Origin: Anaerolineaceae bacterium
GTDB lineage: Bacteria > Bacillota > Clostridia > Lachnospirales > Lachnospiraceae
NCBI GenBank assembly: GCA_004294845.1
Contig: SHOH01000001.1
Coordinates: forward strand, 49,989 to 94,603
Direction of reading: 5' to 3'
DNA length: 44,615 bases
Part shown: piece by piece, positions 1 to 9,577 of the stretch
Layout of the letters: each line of letters begins with the position of its first letter
Position numbering within the stretch: position 1 is the stretch's first letter
Position numbers and translations under genes: made by a program
Notes under the pieces: model-generated
The model's input: only the letters and a program-made list of their open reading frames with translations
What the model was told of the DNA's origin: nothing
Database searches by the model: none

Positions 1-22
1 GAAAGCAAGGAAGAGGTATACG

Positions 23-997
23 ATGATAACAGTCGATAAACCAACAGATAGAACAGAGAACTCCCTATTATCTTTAGTTATTCCTGTATATCAAGAAGGA
101 AGCCATATCAAAAGCACGATAAAGGTCATTGAAGGGGTATTGTTAGAAAACAATATCATATATGAATTTATCCTAGTTGATGATGGCTCAACTGATAATA
201 CTTGGAGTGAGTTAAAAAGTCTTGCAAAAGATAATGACAGAGTATCAATTCTTCGTCTTAGCAGGAATTTTGGTAAGGAATCAGCACTTTGTGCCGGTCT
301 AGAATATGCAAGCGGAAATATGATATTGGTGATGGACTCGGATCTTCAGCATCCTCCTGAGATTATTCCTGATATGGTTAATGCTTGGCTTAAAGAAGGC
401 TATGATGTTGTGGAAGGCATTAAGCGCTCTCGTGGAAAAGAGAATGTTATATACAGGGTATGTGCTAAGTTCTTCTACTATCTGATTTATAAATCTTCTG
501 ACATTAATCTGGGACAAGCTTCCGATTTTAAGCTGATGGATCGAAAGGTTGTAGAAGCTTGGAAGGAGCTGCCCGAGCGTGCTTTATTCTTTAGAGGAAT
601 GTCAGCCTGGCTGGGATTTGAACGAAAGGAAATTGAATTTGATGTGGCCGAAAGGGTTAACGGCAGGACAAAATGGTCCTTATTTCGTCTGATAAGACTT
701 GCAGCAAATGCGATTACATCCTATACATCTGTACCCCTTCATTGTATTACCTTACTTGGCATTATAATGTTTTTTGGAGCTCTTTTGATGGGGCTACAGA
801 CTTTATTTATGAAATTATCCGGTAGAGCCAGTGATGGTTTTACAACTGTGATTCTACTTCAATTAATAATAGGTAGTGCGATTATGACCAGTCTTGGTAT
901 AATAGGCATTTATCTTACAAAGATATATAAAGAAGTGAAGTCAAGACCAAGATATCTTATTTCTGACTATATCAGAGGTGGTGATGATAGTTGCTAG
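23..997 (+). CDS. Family 2 glycosyltransferase, polyprenyl-phosphate sugar synthase type (GtrB/DPM1-like) with C-terminal TM helices
   Basis: SLVIPVYQEGSHI, LVDDGSTDNTW, VMDSDLQHPPE motifs; two hydrophobic C-terminal segments; RBS aaggaagagg upstream. Confidence 0.9.
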   Translation: MITVDKPTDRTENSLLSLVIPVYQEGSHIKSTIKVIEGVLLENNIIYEFILVDDGSTDNTWSELKSLAKDNDRVSILRLSRNFGKESALCAGLEYASGNMILVMDSDLQHPPEIIPDMVNAWLKEGYDVVEGIKRSRGKENVIYRVCAKFFYYLIYKSSDINLGQASDFKLMDRKVVEAWKELPERALFFRGMSAWLGFERKEIEFDVAERVNGRTKWSLFRLIRLAANAITSYTSVPLHCITLLGIIMFFGALLMGLQTLFMKLSGRASDGFTTVILLQLIIGSAIMTSLGIIGIYLTKIYKEVKSRPRYLISDYIRGGDDSC

Positions 998-3075
998 CCA
1001 TAATATATCTGCTCCTTTGCTTTTCTGTGGGATGGGCTATTTGTAGTTTTTGCTTCCCCAGACTGGATAAGATAACCTTGACGACATATGATAATAAAGC
1101 CATAAAATTAAGTCCATATCTTTTACTTGTGCCTGTGTGGTTCATTATCGGCCTACTTACTATGACCTGGTCGGTCTATCTGATAGCCTTAGTCTCTTCG
1201 AATTTGGAGTCACCACTTGTGCTTGCAAATGGAATTATATTACCTTTAGCTTTTTCCTTCTTTCTATATACTTATTATAAAAAGATTATTAAGAATAAAG
1301 AGCAAAGTCGTTCTATCTTAGATATGGATAGCAAGACTAGGGTGCGGGAAATGATAATATTTGCATTTGTAGCACTTTTGGCATCTATACTTATGTGGTC
1401 AACCTTTTATGTTAGAGATGGACAGCTTAATATAGGAGTATCGGTATTTTCTGATTTTTCGCCACATATAGGTATGATTAGATCCTTTTCCTATGGCAAT
1501 AATTTTCCTAGCTCATATTCGCATTTTGCAGGAGAGGACATTAAATATCATTTTATGTTCCAGTTCCTTGTCGGAAATCTGGAATTTCTAGGAATGCGAA
1601 TTGATTATGCCTTTAATATTCCAAGCATACTAAGCTTTATCAGTGCTTTTATGCTTTTGTATGTTCTTACTCTAAAGATTACAGGAAGAGTATTATCAGG
1701 AGTGCTTGCTTTATTATTCTTTGCTTTTAGAAGCGGGAAAGCACTATTTATATACCTTTCGAGGATACCCAAGGGTAATAGCATTATTAAGACTTTATGG
1801 GATAACACAAACTTTATCGGAGATACACCGCATGAGGACTGGGGTTTATGGAATCTGAATGTATATTGTAATCAAAGACACCTTGCCTTTGGACTAGCAA
1901 CTATGTTTTTTGTAATTATAATGTTCCTTCCCCATCTTTATGAGATGTTTGAAGCACTACGATTAAGCAATAAAGCCAGTAATGTTATCAAAAAAAATAA
2001 ATACAAAAAGGGCATAGCGAGTAGTAAATGGATAAAGCTAGGGTTGATTTTCTTTAATAAAGAAGGGTGGGAGATTAAATGTATACGCCATTCTATAGCC
2101 TTAGGAATATTACTTGGCAGCCTTTCATTTTTTCATGGAGCAGCTGTTATAGGATGTCTTCTGGTATTATTTGTAATAGCTGTGTTCGCCAAAAGGAGAT
2201 TAGAGTTTCTTATCACAACGGTTATAACGGTTTTCCTCTCAATGCTGCAGACAGGTTATTTTATAGAGGGGTCAGCGGTTTCGCCTGAAGTTTTATTCGG
2301 ATTTATTGCTGAGAATAAAACTATCTTTGGACTAGCATCTTACTTAGATCAGCTTCTTGGTATTCTGATACCGGTAATTGTTATAGCCTTTATATTTGGA
2401 AAGCTAATAGAGCGTTACTTAATACTGGCTTTTATAGCTCCTTTGGTCTTTGCTTTTACAATTTCTCTAACTGTGGATGTCACTGTTAATCATAAATATA
2501 TTATGATGAGCTGTATTTTACTAGGGATTCTAGCTGCTTCCCTAATTACAAGGATGATTGACAATAAAGAGTTGATTATGAAAATAGCCGGGATAATATT
2601 AATTCTCATGATGACTTCAACCGGCATATATGATTTTACCACTGTACTTAGAAAGAATTCTAGAGAAGGTAAGATTATTCTAGATATGGATGATCCGCTT
2701 ACGGACTTTATCAGAGAACACAGCGATTCGAAGGATGTTTTCCTTACGGATTCCTATGGAATCAATCAGGTGGTCTTTGGTGGAGCGATGCTCTATCAAG
2801 GTCATCAATACTATGCATGGTCCGCAGGTTATGATACGAATTATCGGGATAAGATGGTTCGCTTAATGTATGAAGCAGCTTCACCCACCGAACTGGACAA
2901 ACTAGTAAAAGATAATAATATTAGCTTTATAATTATTGACTATGGCAATCGCACAAGCATGGAATATCATTTAAATGAGGATAATATTCGTGAGACCTAT
3001 GAATGTGTATATGAGACAGGTTATGAAGAGTGGAATATTTCTATATTTGATACAAGTAAGAGAATAAAACAATAA
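991..3075 (+). CDS. Large multispanning membrane protein, GT-C-like glycosyltransferase candidate
   Basis: 694 aa, many hydrophobic segments, TTG start overlapping the upstream GT2 stop; soluble C-terminal region resembles that of the DUF2298-like protein at 5213. Confidence 0.6.
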   Translation: MLAIIYLLLCFSVGWAICSFCFPRLDKITLTTYDNKAIKLSPYLLLVPVWFIIGLLTMTWSVYLIALVSSNLESPLVLANGIILPLAFSFFLYTYYKKIIKNKEQSRSILDMDSKTRVREMIIFAFVALLASILMWSTFYVRDGQLNIGVSVFSDFSPHIGMIRSFSYGNNFPSSYSHFAGEDIKYHFMFQFLVGNLEFLGMRIDYAFNIPSILSFISAFMLLYVLTLKITGRVLSGVLALLFFAFRSGKALFIYLSRIPKGNSIIKTLWDNTNFIGDTPHEDWGLWNLNVYCNQRHLAFGLATMFFVIIMFLPHLYEMFEALRLSNKASNVIKKNKYKKGIASSKWIKLGLIFFNKEGWEIKCIRHSIALGILLGSLSFFHGAAVIGCLLVLFVIAVFAKRRLEFLITTVITVFLSMLQTGYFIEGSAVSPEVLFGFIAENKTIFGLASYLDQLLGILIPVIVIAFIFGKLIERYLILAFIAPLVFAFTISLTVDVTVNHKYIMMSCILLGILAASLITRMIDNKELIMKIAGIILILMMTSTGIYDFTTVLRKNSREGKIILDMDDPLTDFIREHSDSKDVFLTDSYGINQVVFGGAMLYQGHQYYAWSAGYDTNYRDKMVRLMYEAASPTELDKLVKDNNISFIIIDYGNRTSMEYHLNEDNIRETYECVYETGYEEWNISIFDTSKRIKQ

Positions 3076-3161
3076 GCTGATAAGATTTATGCTTGAAGAG
3101 TTAATTCAATTGTATTAGTCTGCTCTTGTGAATATAAGAAGATTGGAAAGGGGATAGAGCT

Positions 3162-4262
3162 ATGAAATTCAAATATGTAATAGTAGGTGCAGGACTTGCA
3201 GGCCTAACTCTAGCAGAAAGAATTGCCAATGTATTGAATGAAAAGGTATTGATTATTGAGAAGAGAGGTCATATTGGTGGTAATGTATATGATTCATATA
3301 ACGAAGATGGAATTCTAATTCATAATTATGGCCCTCATATCTTCCACACAAATGACAGAGAGGTATATCTTTATTTGTCAAATTTTACAAAATGGAATGA
3401 TTTTTGGCACAGAGTACTGACGTATGTAGATGGTAATCTTGTTCCAATGCCGATAACTGTTGAAACCATCAATAAGCTATATAATCTTAATCTAGACTGC
3501 TCTCAGGTAGAAAAGTTTCTCCAGGAGAGGGCTGAACAAATCGATGAGGTTAAGACCAGTAGGGATGTAGCCTTAAGCAAGGTTGGCAAGGATATTTATG
3601 AAAAGATATTCGAGACCTATACTAAGAAACAATGGGGCCTTGATCCGGGAGAGCTAGACACCTCTGTTATATCAAGAATTCCGGTAAGGTTAAATAGAGA
3701 TACCAGGTATTTTGCTGATAAATATCAGGGAATGCCTGGCCATGGTTATACAAGAATGTGCGAGAATATGATTGCTAACAAGAATATAAAAATCATGTTA
3801 AATACTAATTATAAAGAAATCATCGATCAGCTTCATTACGAGACCTTATTTTATACAGGACCAACCGATGAATTCTATGATTATAAGCATGGTAAATTAT
3901 CTTACAGAAGCATACAATTTCAATTTGAGACTTTAGACAAGAACGAATTCCAAGAGGCACCCGTGGTAAATTATCCAAATGATTATGACTATACCAGAAT
4001 CACTGAATTTAAAAAGCTTACCTGGCAGGACCATAAAAAGACCACGATCTGTAAGGAATTCCCCTGCTCAGATGGTGAGCCATATTATCCTTTCCCGACA
4101 AAGGATTGTAAGGCGATGTTTGCTTTATATGAAGAGGATATGAAGAAGGAAAAGAATGTTGTCTTCTTAGGTCGTCTTGCAGAATATAGATATTACAATA
4201 TGGATGCCGTTGTGAGAAGGGCACTTGATGTATTTGGTTGTAGGTGCCAGGCACCAAATTGA
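3162..4262 (+). CDS. glf: UDP-galactopyranose mutase
   Basis: YVIVGAGLAGLTLAERIA FAD motif, IEKRGHIGGNVYD, YGPHIFHTN, KKQWG; LGRLAEYRYYNMD near the C terminus. Confidence 0.95.
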   Translation: MKFKYVIVGAGLAGLTLAERIANVLNEKVLIIEKRGHIGGNVYDSYNEDGILIHNYGPHIFHTNDREVYLYLSNFTKWNDFWHRVLTYVDGNLVPMPITVETINKLYNLNLDCSQVEKFLQERAEQIDEVKTSRDVALSKVGKDIYEKIFETYTKKQWGLDPGELDTSVISRIPVRLNRDTRYFADKYQGMPGHGYTRMCENMIANKNIKIMLNTNYKEIIDQLHYETLFYTGPTDEFYDYKHGKLSYRSIQFQFETLDKNEFQEAPVVNYPNDYDYTRITEFKKLTWQDHKKTTICKEFPCSDGEPYYPFPTKDCKAMFALYEEDMKKEKNVVFLGRLAEYRYYNMDAVVRRALDVFGCRCQAPN

Positions 4263-4382
4263 GAAGTGTTTTGGACTGGTGCCTGGCACCGCAGTAGAAC
4301 CGTACCTGGAACCGAAGAGAGTTGGTGCCTGGCACCGCAGTAGAACCGTGCCTGGAACCGAAGAGAGTTGATATCTGGCATC
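4243..4382. repeat. Palindromic repeat cluster: GGTGCCAGGCACC (4243-4255), then two 46-bp direct repeats (4278-4323, 4324-4369) each beginning GGTGCCTGGCACC, then a degenerate third core (4370-4382)
   Basis: Direct reading; the two 46-bp units differ at one position (cgtAcctgg vs cgtGcctgg). Confidence 0.95.
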
Positions 4383-4396
4383 ATTAAGGAGGGGCG

Positions 4397-5116
4397 ATGG
4401 ATAAATTATATATTGTTATTCCCGCATATAACGAAGAAGAGAATATTGAAACTGTTGTGAATGATTGGTATCCGATTGTAGAGAAAATCGGTAATGGCAG
4501 TAGGTTGGTTATTATTGATGACGGAAGTAAGGATTCTACTTACGATATTATGAAGGAATTGGCAAAAGCTCGTGAAGCTTTCATTCCGCTTACTAAGCCA
4601 AATGGAGGACATGGGGCTACTGTTTTATATGGATATAAATATGCAGTGGATCAAGATGCTGATTATGTATTTCAGACGGATTCCGATGGACAGACACTTC
4701 CTGATGAATTTTGGCCTTTTTGGGAAAGCAGAGAGGAATGGGACATGAGTATTGGCCAAAGAAAGGGAAGACAGGATGGTTTTTCGCGAGTATTTGTAAC
4801 TAAGACTTTAAAATATGTTTTATGGCTCTGCTTTCATGTAAGGATTAAGGATGCCAATACACCCTATAGATTAATGAAAGCCTCTGTCTTAAGTAACCAG
4901 CTTCATCTTATACCTGATGACTACAATCTTTCAAATGTGCTGATATCTGTTATATATGCTAGGAGGGGCCTTAAGGTACATTACAGGCCCATAACATTCA
5001 GACCTAGGCAGGGAGGCGTCAATTCGATTAATATGAAGAGAATTTTCCGAATCGGAAGGCAGGCGATTCGTGATTTTAGAAAAATAAATCACGTGCTAAA
5101 AAAAGAAAACATATAA
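4397..5116 (+). CDS. Family 2 glycosyltransferase
   Basis: YIVIPAYNEEENIE, VIIDDGSKDST, FQTDSDGQTLP motifs; RBS aggagggg. Confidence 0.9.
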   Translation: MDKLYIVIPAYNEEENIETVVNDWYPIVEKIGNGSRLVIIDDGSKDSTYDIMKELAKAREAFIPLTKPNGGHGATVLYGYKYAVDQDADYVFQTDSDGQTLPDEFWPFWESREEWDMSIGQRKGRQDGFSRVFVTKTLKYVLWLCFHVRIKDANTPYRLMKASVLSNQLHLIPDDYNLSNVLISVIYARRGLKVHYRPITFRPRQGGVNSINMKRIFRIGRQAIRDFRKINHVLKKENI

Positions 5117-5157
5117 GATAAGATGATTAGAAATAAAGTGGTATGATTTACATCATT

Positions 5158-5187
5158 TTGACAGAAGAGAAGAAATAATGCTATAAA
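5158..5187 (+). promoter_or_regulatory. Sigma-A-like promoter TTGACA-N18-TATAAA
   Basis: TTGACA 5158-5163, TATAAA 5182-5187, upstream of the GTG start at 5213. Confidence 0.5.
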
Positions 5188-5212
5188 TAGCGATATAAGA
5201 GGGGGTGCACTA

Positions 5213-7540
5213 GTGAATATTATATTGTTGGCCAAGAATCAGCCAATAGTGGAAAAACTATTATTGGGAGAGGATATGTTACCGTTTCTACAATGGTGGT
5301 TAGTAATTCTTATCCTAGGTATTATATTTATGCCTCTATCCGGATTGCTGTTCTCAAATCTTTCTGACAAAGGATATCTGTTCTCTAAAACCATAGGTAT
5401 TGCTGTTACAGGATATCTGATGTGGATGCTTTCGGCTATAAAAATTATGAGATTTACCACTGTCTCCTCTATTATAACAGTAGGAATCGGGCTTATATTA
5501 AATCTCTTTATAATGTTTTATTTTAAACGCTTTTATAAGTCTAGTGGCAGTACAAAGTATACTGAGAAAAAGTTCATATCAACATATTTTAAAAAAGAAA
5601 ATATAAGGATCTTTATAACAGAAGAGTTACTGTTCTTTATAATTTTTTTGATTTTCACATATATAAGGGGATTTAAGCCTGAGGCTTACGGAACCGAAAA
5701 ATTCATGGACTACGGCTTTATGACCACCATGATGAGAAGTGATTACATGCCTCCGCAAGATTTTTGGTTTAGCGGAACTCATCTTAATTATTATTATGTC
5801 GGTCAATTTGTGGCAACATTTCTGACAAGACTATCCTTTGTAGATGTGTCACTTGGATATAATCTTATGCTCATGATGACAGGAGCATTTGCTTTTGTGC
5901 TTCCCTTTTCCATAGTATATAATCTGATAATCAGATATGGAGAGAAGGATGCTAAAAGGTCAAGAGTCTTGGCGGGTATAGGAGGATTAATAGGTGGATC
6001 GGGTGTATGTATTGCAGGTAATATGCATTATCCTATATACGGATTAATTATTCCCTTTTTTAAGAACCTCACAAGCGAGGTAAAGAGCAGTTATTCTTAT
6101 TGGTTTCCTGATGCAACCCGCTACATCGGATATAGCCCTGAGACTAATGATAAGACGATTCATGAGTTTCCGGCTTATTCATTTATATTAGGAGATCTTC
6201 ATGCCCATGTAGTAAATATTTTGTTTGTGGTGACTGTGCTTGCCATACTACTGTCATGGTTATATGGACAGGCTGACCGTTACCGTGATACCAAGACAAT
6301 TAAGGAGGAGGTTTTTAATCCACAGATTATAATGCTGGGTTTCTTTATCGGATTATTCCACACTACGAATTTTTGGGATTACCCCATATATTTTGTGGTA
6401 TCGGGAGCAATAATTCTTTTCTCCAATATGATTGTATATGGATTTAAGAGGAAGGCTTACCTACTGACAGGTATTCAGGGAATATTTATTTTTTTACTGA
6501 GTCAGCTTTTTGCATTACCCTTTAAACTTCAATTCGATCAAATATCTGCATCTGCTCGTTTGGTTGAAAATCACACCCCCTTTTATCAGTACATGGTTTT
6601 ATGGGGACTTCCCATATTTACTGTATCCGCCTTCTTAATAATAACAATAAATGATTATGTAGCTAAGATGAAGACCAAAAGAAAAAAGAAAAAACTAAAA
6701 TCAAAACTTAGGAGAGTAGGAAGATTATTAGCCTCATACATGGATTCCTTATCAGCCACAGATCTGTATGTCATTACTATTGGACTGTGTGCTATGGGTC
6801 TTGTACTTCTGCCTGAGATAGTCTATGTGAAGGATATTTATTCAGGAGATTATAAGAGAGCCAACACCATGTTCAAGCTGACCTATCAAGCATTTATTAT
6901 GTTTGGTATATGTTTTGGATACATCTATATCAGACTTTTACCTTATGGAAAAGGAATAGTCAGAAGGATAATTATCGGCATATCCCTATTTACATTTTGC
7001 TTGACCCTACTATACCCCACAAATGCAGTTAAGAGCTGGTATGGCAATATCTTTGACAAAAAAGGATATGAAGGAATAGATGCCACACTGTTTATGAAAG
7101 AGGACTTTAAGGATGACTATCTTGCCACAAAATGGCTTATAGAAAATGTATCCGGTACACCAGTGGTCCTTGAGGCCAATGGTTACAGCTATACTGATTA
7201 TCAAAGAGTATCTGTAATTACGGGACTACCTACAGTGCTTGGCTGGTATACCCATGAACAGCTTTGGAAATCGGGACCGGATACGACTGATGATACAGTT
7301 AGCTCACAGCTTAATGATAGAGGGTCAGATATTGAGACAATATATACATCTGATGATATCAGCCTTGTGAAGGAATTAATTGATAAGTATGAGATTTCAT
7401 ATATTTATGTTGGTCAATTGGAGGAAGAAAAATACGAGTGGGTAAATCATGAATTGATTAGAGGGCTGGGTGAGATCGTATTTGAGAACCCCGATACAGA
7501 TGAATACTATTATAGAACCTATATTGTCAAAGTTAATTAG
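5213..7540 (+). CDS. DUF2298 (YYY)-family multispanning membrane protein, GT-C-like
   Basis: 775 aa; EKFMDYGFMTTMMRSDYMPPQDFWFSGTHLNYYYVGQF and FILGDLHAHV motifs characteristic of the DUF2298/YYY family. Confidence 0.8.
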   Translation: MNIILLAKNQPIVEKLLLGEDMLPFLQWWLVILILGIIFMPLSGLLFSNLSDKGYLFSKTIGIAVTGYLMWMLSAIKIMRFTTVSSIITVGIGLILNLFIMFYFKRFYKSSGSTKYTEKKFISTYFKKENIRIFITEELLFFIIFLIFTYIRGFKPEAYGTEKFMDYGFMTTMMRSDYMPPQDFWFSGTHLNYYYVGQFVATFLTRLSFVDVSLGYNLMLMMTGAFAFVLPFSIVYNLIIRYGEKDAKRSRVLAGIGGLIGGSGVCIAGNMHYPIYGLIIPFFKNLTSEVKSSYSYWFPDATRYIGYSPETNDKTIHEFPAYSFILGDLHAHVVNILFVVTVLAILLSWLYGQADRYRDTKTIKEEVFNPQIIMLGFFIGLFHTTNFWDYPIYFVVSGAIILFSNMIVYGFKRKAYLLTGIQGIFIFLLSQLFALPFKLQFDQISASARLVENHTPFYQYMVLWGLPIFTVSAFLIITINDYVAKMKTKRKKKKLKSKLRRVGRLLASYMDSLSATDLYVITIGLCAMGLVLLPEIVYVKDIYSGDYKRANTMFKLTYQAFIMFGICFGYIYIRLLPYGKGIVRRIIIGISLFTFCLTLLYPTNAVKSWYGNIFDKKGYEGIDATLFMKEDFKDDYLATKWLIENVSGTPVVLEANGYSYTDYQRVSVITGLPTVLGWYTHEQLWKSGPDTTDDTVSSQLNDRGSDIETIYTSDDISLVKELIDKYEISYIYVGQLEEEKYEWVNHELIRGLGEIVFENPDTDEYYYRTYIVKVN

Positions 7541-7583
7541 AGGCTATTTTAATTTTGTAGTTATTTAGAGGCTATTTTAATTT
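7537..7583 (+). repeat. 19-bp direct repeat (ttagaggctattttaattt), period 28 bp, spanning the stop of the DUF2298 gene
   Basis: Copies at 7537-7555 and 7565-7583, identical. Confidence 0.9.
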
Positions 7584-7587
7584 ATTA

Positions 7588-7616
7588 TTGACAATTATTA
7601 GTTAAAAGTTTATTAT
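7588..7616 (+). promoter_or_regulatory. Near-consensus sigma-A promoter TTGACA-N17-TATTAT for citrate synthase
   Basis: TTGACA 7588-7593, 17-nt spacer, TATTAT 7611-7616. Confidence 0.7.
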
Positions 7617-7693
7617 ATTAATGTATTAATGTGAGAACAAGTAATAATTCTACTATATTAACGCGCTAATATAGAATGTTTATTAAAAATATC

Positions 7694-7730
7694 ACAGGCA
7701 GCTGCCTATATGACATCTGCCTGTTTTGTT
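7694..7730 (+). terminator. Terminator-like hairpin in the citrate synthase leader
   Basis: ACAGGCAG (7694-7701) pairs with CTGCCTGT (7717-7724), followed by TTTGTT. Confidence 0.6.
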
Positions 7731-7764
7731 AATTTGCTTATAATAAGTGAAAGGAGATTACTAA

Positions 7765-9138
7765 ATGAACAAATATTCAGAGATAACTCCGGAAATATAT
7801 AATCTGGCAGAGATGATTAAAGAAAACTGTGTCATTGATCCCGGTTTATATCAAAAATATGACGTTAAAAGAGGTTTGCGTGATATTAGCGGTAGAGGTG
7901 TGCTTACAGGACTTACTGAGATCTGTGATGTACATTCCTATACCATAGTTAACAATGAATACATACCATGTGAAGGTAAGCTCTACTATCGAGGTATTGA
8001 CATAGAAGAGATTATTGCAGGCTTTATTAAGGATGATCGTTATGGATTTGAAGAGGTCACATATCTTTTGCTCTTTGGCGAAATGCCAAATGTAAAGCAG
8101 CTGGACGACTTTGTAAAGCAGCTCGAATTCTACCGTGAGCTTCCTCCAAGTTTTGTAAGGGATATTATTATGAAGGCCCCCAGCAATGATATGATGAACA
8201 CCCTTGCCCGTAGTGTACTTACTCTATATTCTTATGATGAGCAGGCAGATAATATAAGCATAGAGAATGTGCTCAGGCAGGGACTTCAACTTATTGCTTT
8301 ATTTCCTCTTTTATCTGTATATGGATACAAGGCATATCGTCATTATAGTTTTGGTAAGAGCTTGGTAATCCATCCGCCAAAGGCCGGATTGTCAACAGCT
8401 GAGAATTTGTTATACATGCTTCGCTCCAACAAGAAATATACAAAACTAGAGGCAAAGATACTTGATATTGCGTTGGTACTTCATGCTGAGCATGGTGGCG
8501 GTAATAACTCTACATTTACTACACATGTTGTAACGTCCTCCGGTACGGACACATATTCTGCCATTGCGGCATCCTTGGGGTCTTTGAAAGGACCCAGACA
8601 TGGTGGAGCCAATATTAAGGTTATGCAGATGTTCGATGATTTAAAAGATAAGGTTAAGGACTGGACTAATGAAGAAGAGGTGTCAGAATATCTTGCTGCC
8701 TTATTGAATAAGAAGGCTTTCGATAATGCCGGTTTGATATATGGTATGGGACACGCGGTTTATTCAATATCTGACCCCAGAGCAAATGTATTTAAGCAAT
8801 ACGTAAGAAGCTTATCTGAAGAAAAGGGTATGCAGGAAGAGTTTGCCCTTTATGAAATGGTTGAGAGATTAGCCCCCGAAATTATCGCCAGAGAAAGGAA
8901 GATCTACAAGGGAGTCAGTGCCAATGTGGATTTCTACAGTGGTTTTGTATACCATATGCTGGGACTTCCTAAGGAACTATATACCCCCATATTTGCCGTG
9001 GCGAGAATATCAGGCTGGATGGCACATCGCTTGGAAGAACTTAATAATCAGGGTAAAATTATCCGTCCCGCTTATAAGAGCGTTGCTACCTTAAAACCAT
9101 ATGTAGCCCTTAAAGATCGATATAATGAAAATAAATAA
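7765..9138 (+). CDS. Citrate synthase (Si-type)
   Basis: GKLYYRGIDIEEI, LHAEHGGGNNSTFTTHVVTSSGTDTYSAIAASLGSLKGPRHGGAN, GMGHAVY motifs. Confidence 0.95.
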   Translation: MNKYSEITPEIYNLAEMIKENCVIDPGLYQKYDVKRGLRDISGRGVLTGLTEICDVHSYTIVNNEYIPCEGKLYYRGIDIEEIIAGFIKDDRYGFEEVTYLLLFGEMPNVKQLDDFVKQLEFYRELPPSFVRDIIMKAPSNDMMNTLARSVLTLYSYDEQADNISIENVLRQGLQLIALFPLLSVYGYKAYRHYSFGKSLVIHPPKAGLSTAENLLYMLRSNKKYTKLEAKILDIALVLHAEHGGGNNSTFTTHVVTSSGTDTYSAIAASLGSLKGPRHGGANIKVMQMFDDLKDKVKDWTNEEEVSEYLAALLNKKAFDNAGLIYGMGHAVYSISDPRANVFKQYVRSLSEEKGMQEEFALYEMVERLAPEIIARERKIYKGVSANVDFYSGFVYHMLGLPKELYTPIFAVARISGWMAHRLEELNNQGKIIRPAYKSVATLKPYVALKDRYNENK

Positions 9139-9376
9139 AAGATAAGCAAATTTTATTTAAAATTGAATAATATACTATTTTTCGCCATTTAACCATAAAA
9201 TTCTAGTGTATTTATGTTTTTATTGCATATACTATCATCGTAACATCTTAAGAAATAATTCGATGAAATATATAAATATTTTAAAAGGATGTTTCAGATG
9301 TTACTCTTATATGTAACATAAACAAGAACACAGATTATCCTTTCGTCATATAGGATAAGAAAATGGAGGAGTTTAT

Positions 9377-9577
9377 ATGGCAAGTAGAAACAGAGCAGAA
9401 ATACCTCAGGCAAGAGAAGCGCTAGATAAGTTTAAGTTCGAAGTAGCTAACGAATTGGGTGTTCCTCTAAAAAATGGGTATAACGGAGACTTAACCTCAT
9501 ATCAGAATGGTTCCGTTGGTGGTCATATGGTAAAGAAAATGATCCAGAATGAGGAAAGAAGAATGTCCGGGCAGTAA
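9377..9577 (+). CDS. Alpha/beta-type small acid-soluble spore protein
   Basis: 66 aa; ALDKFKFEVANELGVPLKNGYNGDLTSYQNGSVGGHMVKKMI is typical of the SASP family; RBS tggaggag. Confidence 0.95.
   Translation: MASRNRAEIPQAREALDKFKFEVANELGVPLKNGYNGDLTSYQNGSVGGHMVKKMIQNEERRMSGQ

Noticed and set aside
4278-4369. 46-bp tandem repeats as a possible CRISPR array
   Set aside because: Spacer portions are identical between units, only two full units exist, and there are no cas genes.
4018-4384. Minus-strand ORFs 4018-4335 and 4193-4384
   Set aside because: Antisense to glf and the palindromic repeat; repeated peptide patterns (e.g. RFYCGARHQ) are translations of the DNA repeat, with no family motif.
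7588-7764. T-box or known riboswitch in the citrate synthase leader
   Set aside because: No T-box GGGTGGNACCGCG-like motif or other recognisable riboswitch core was visible.
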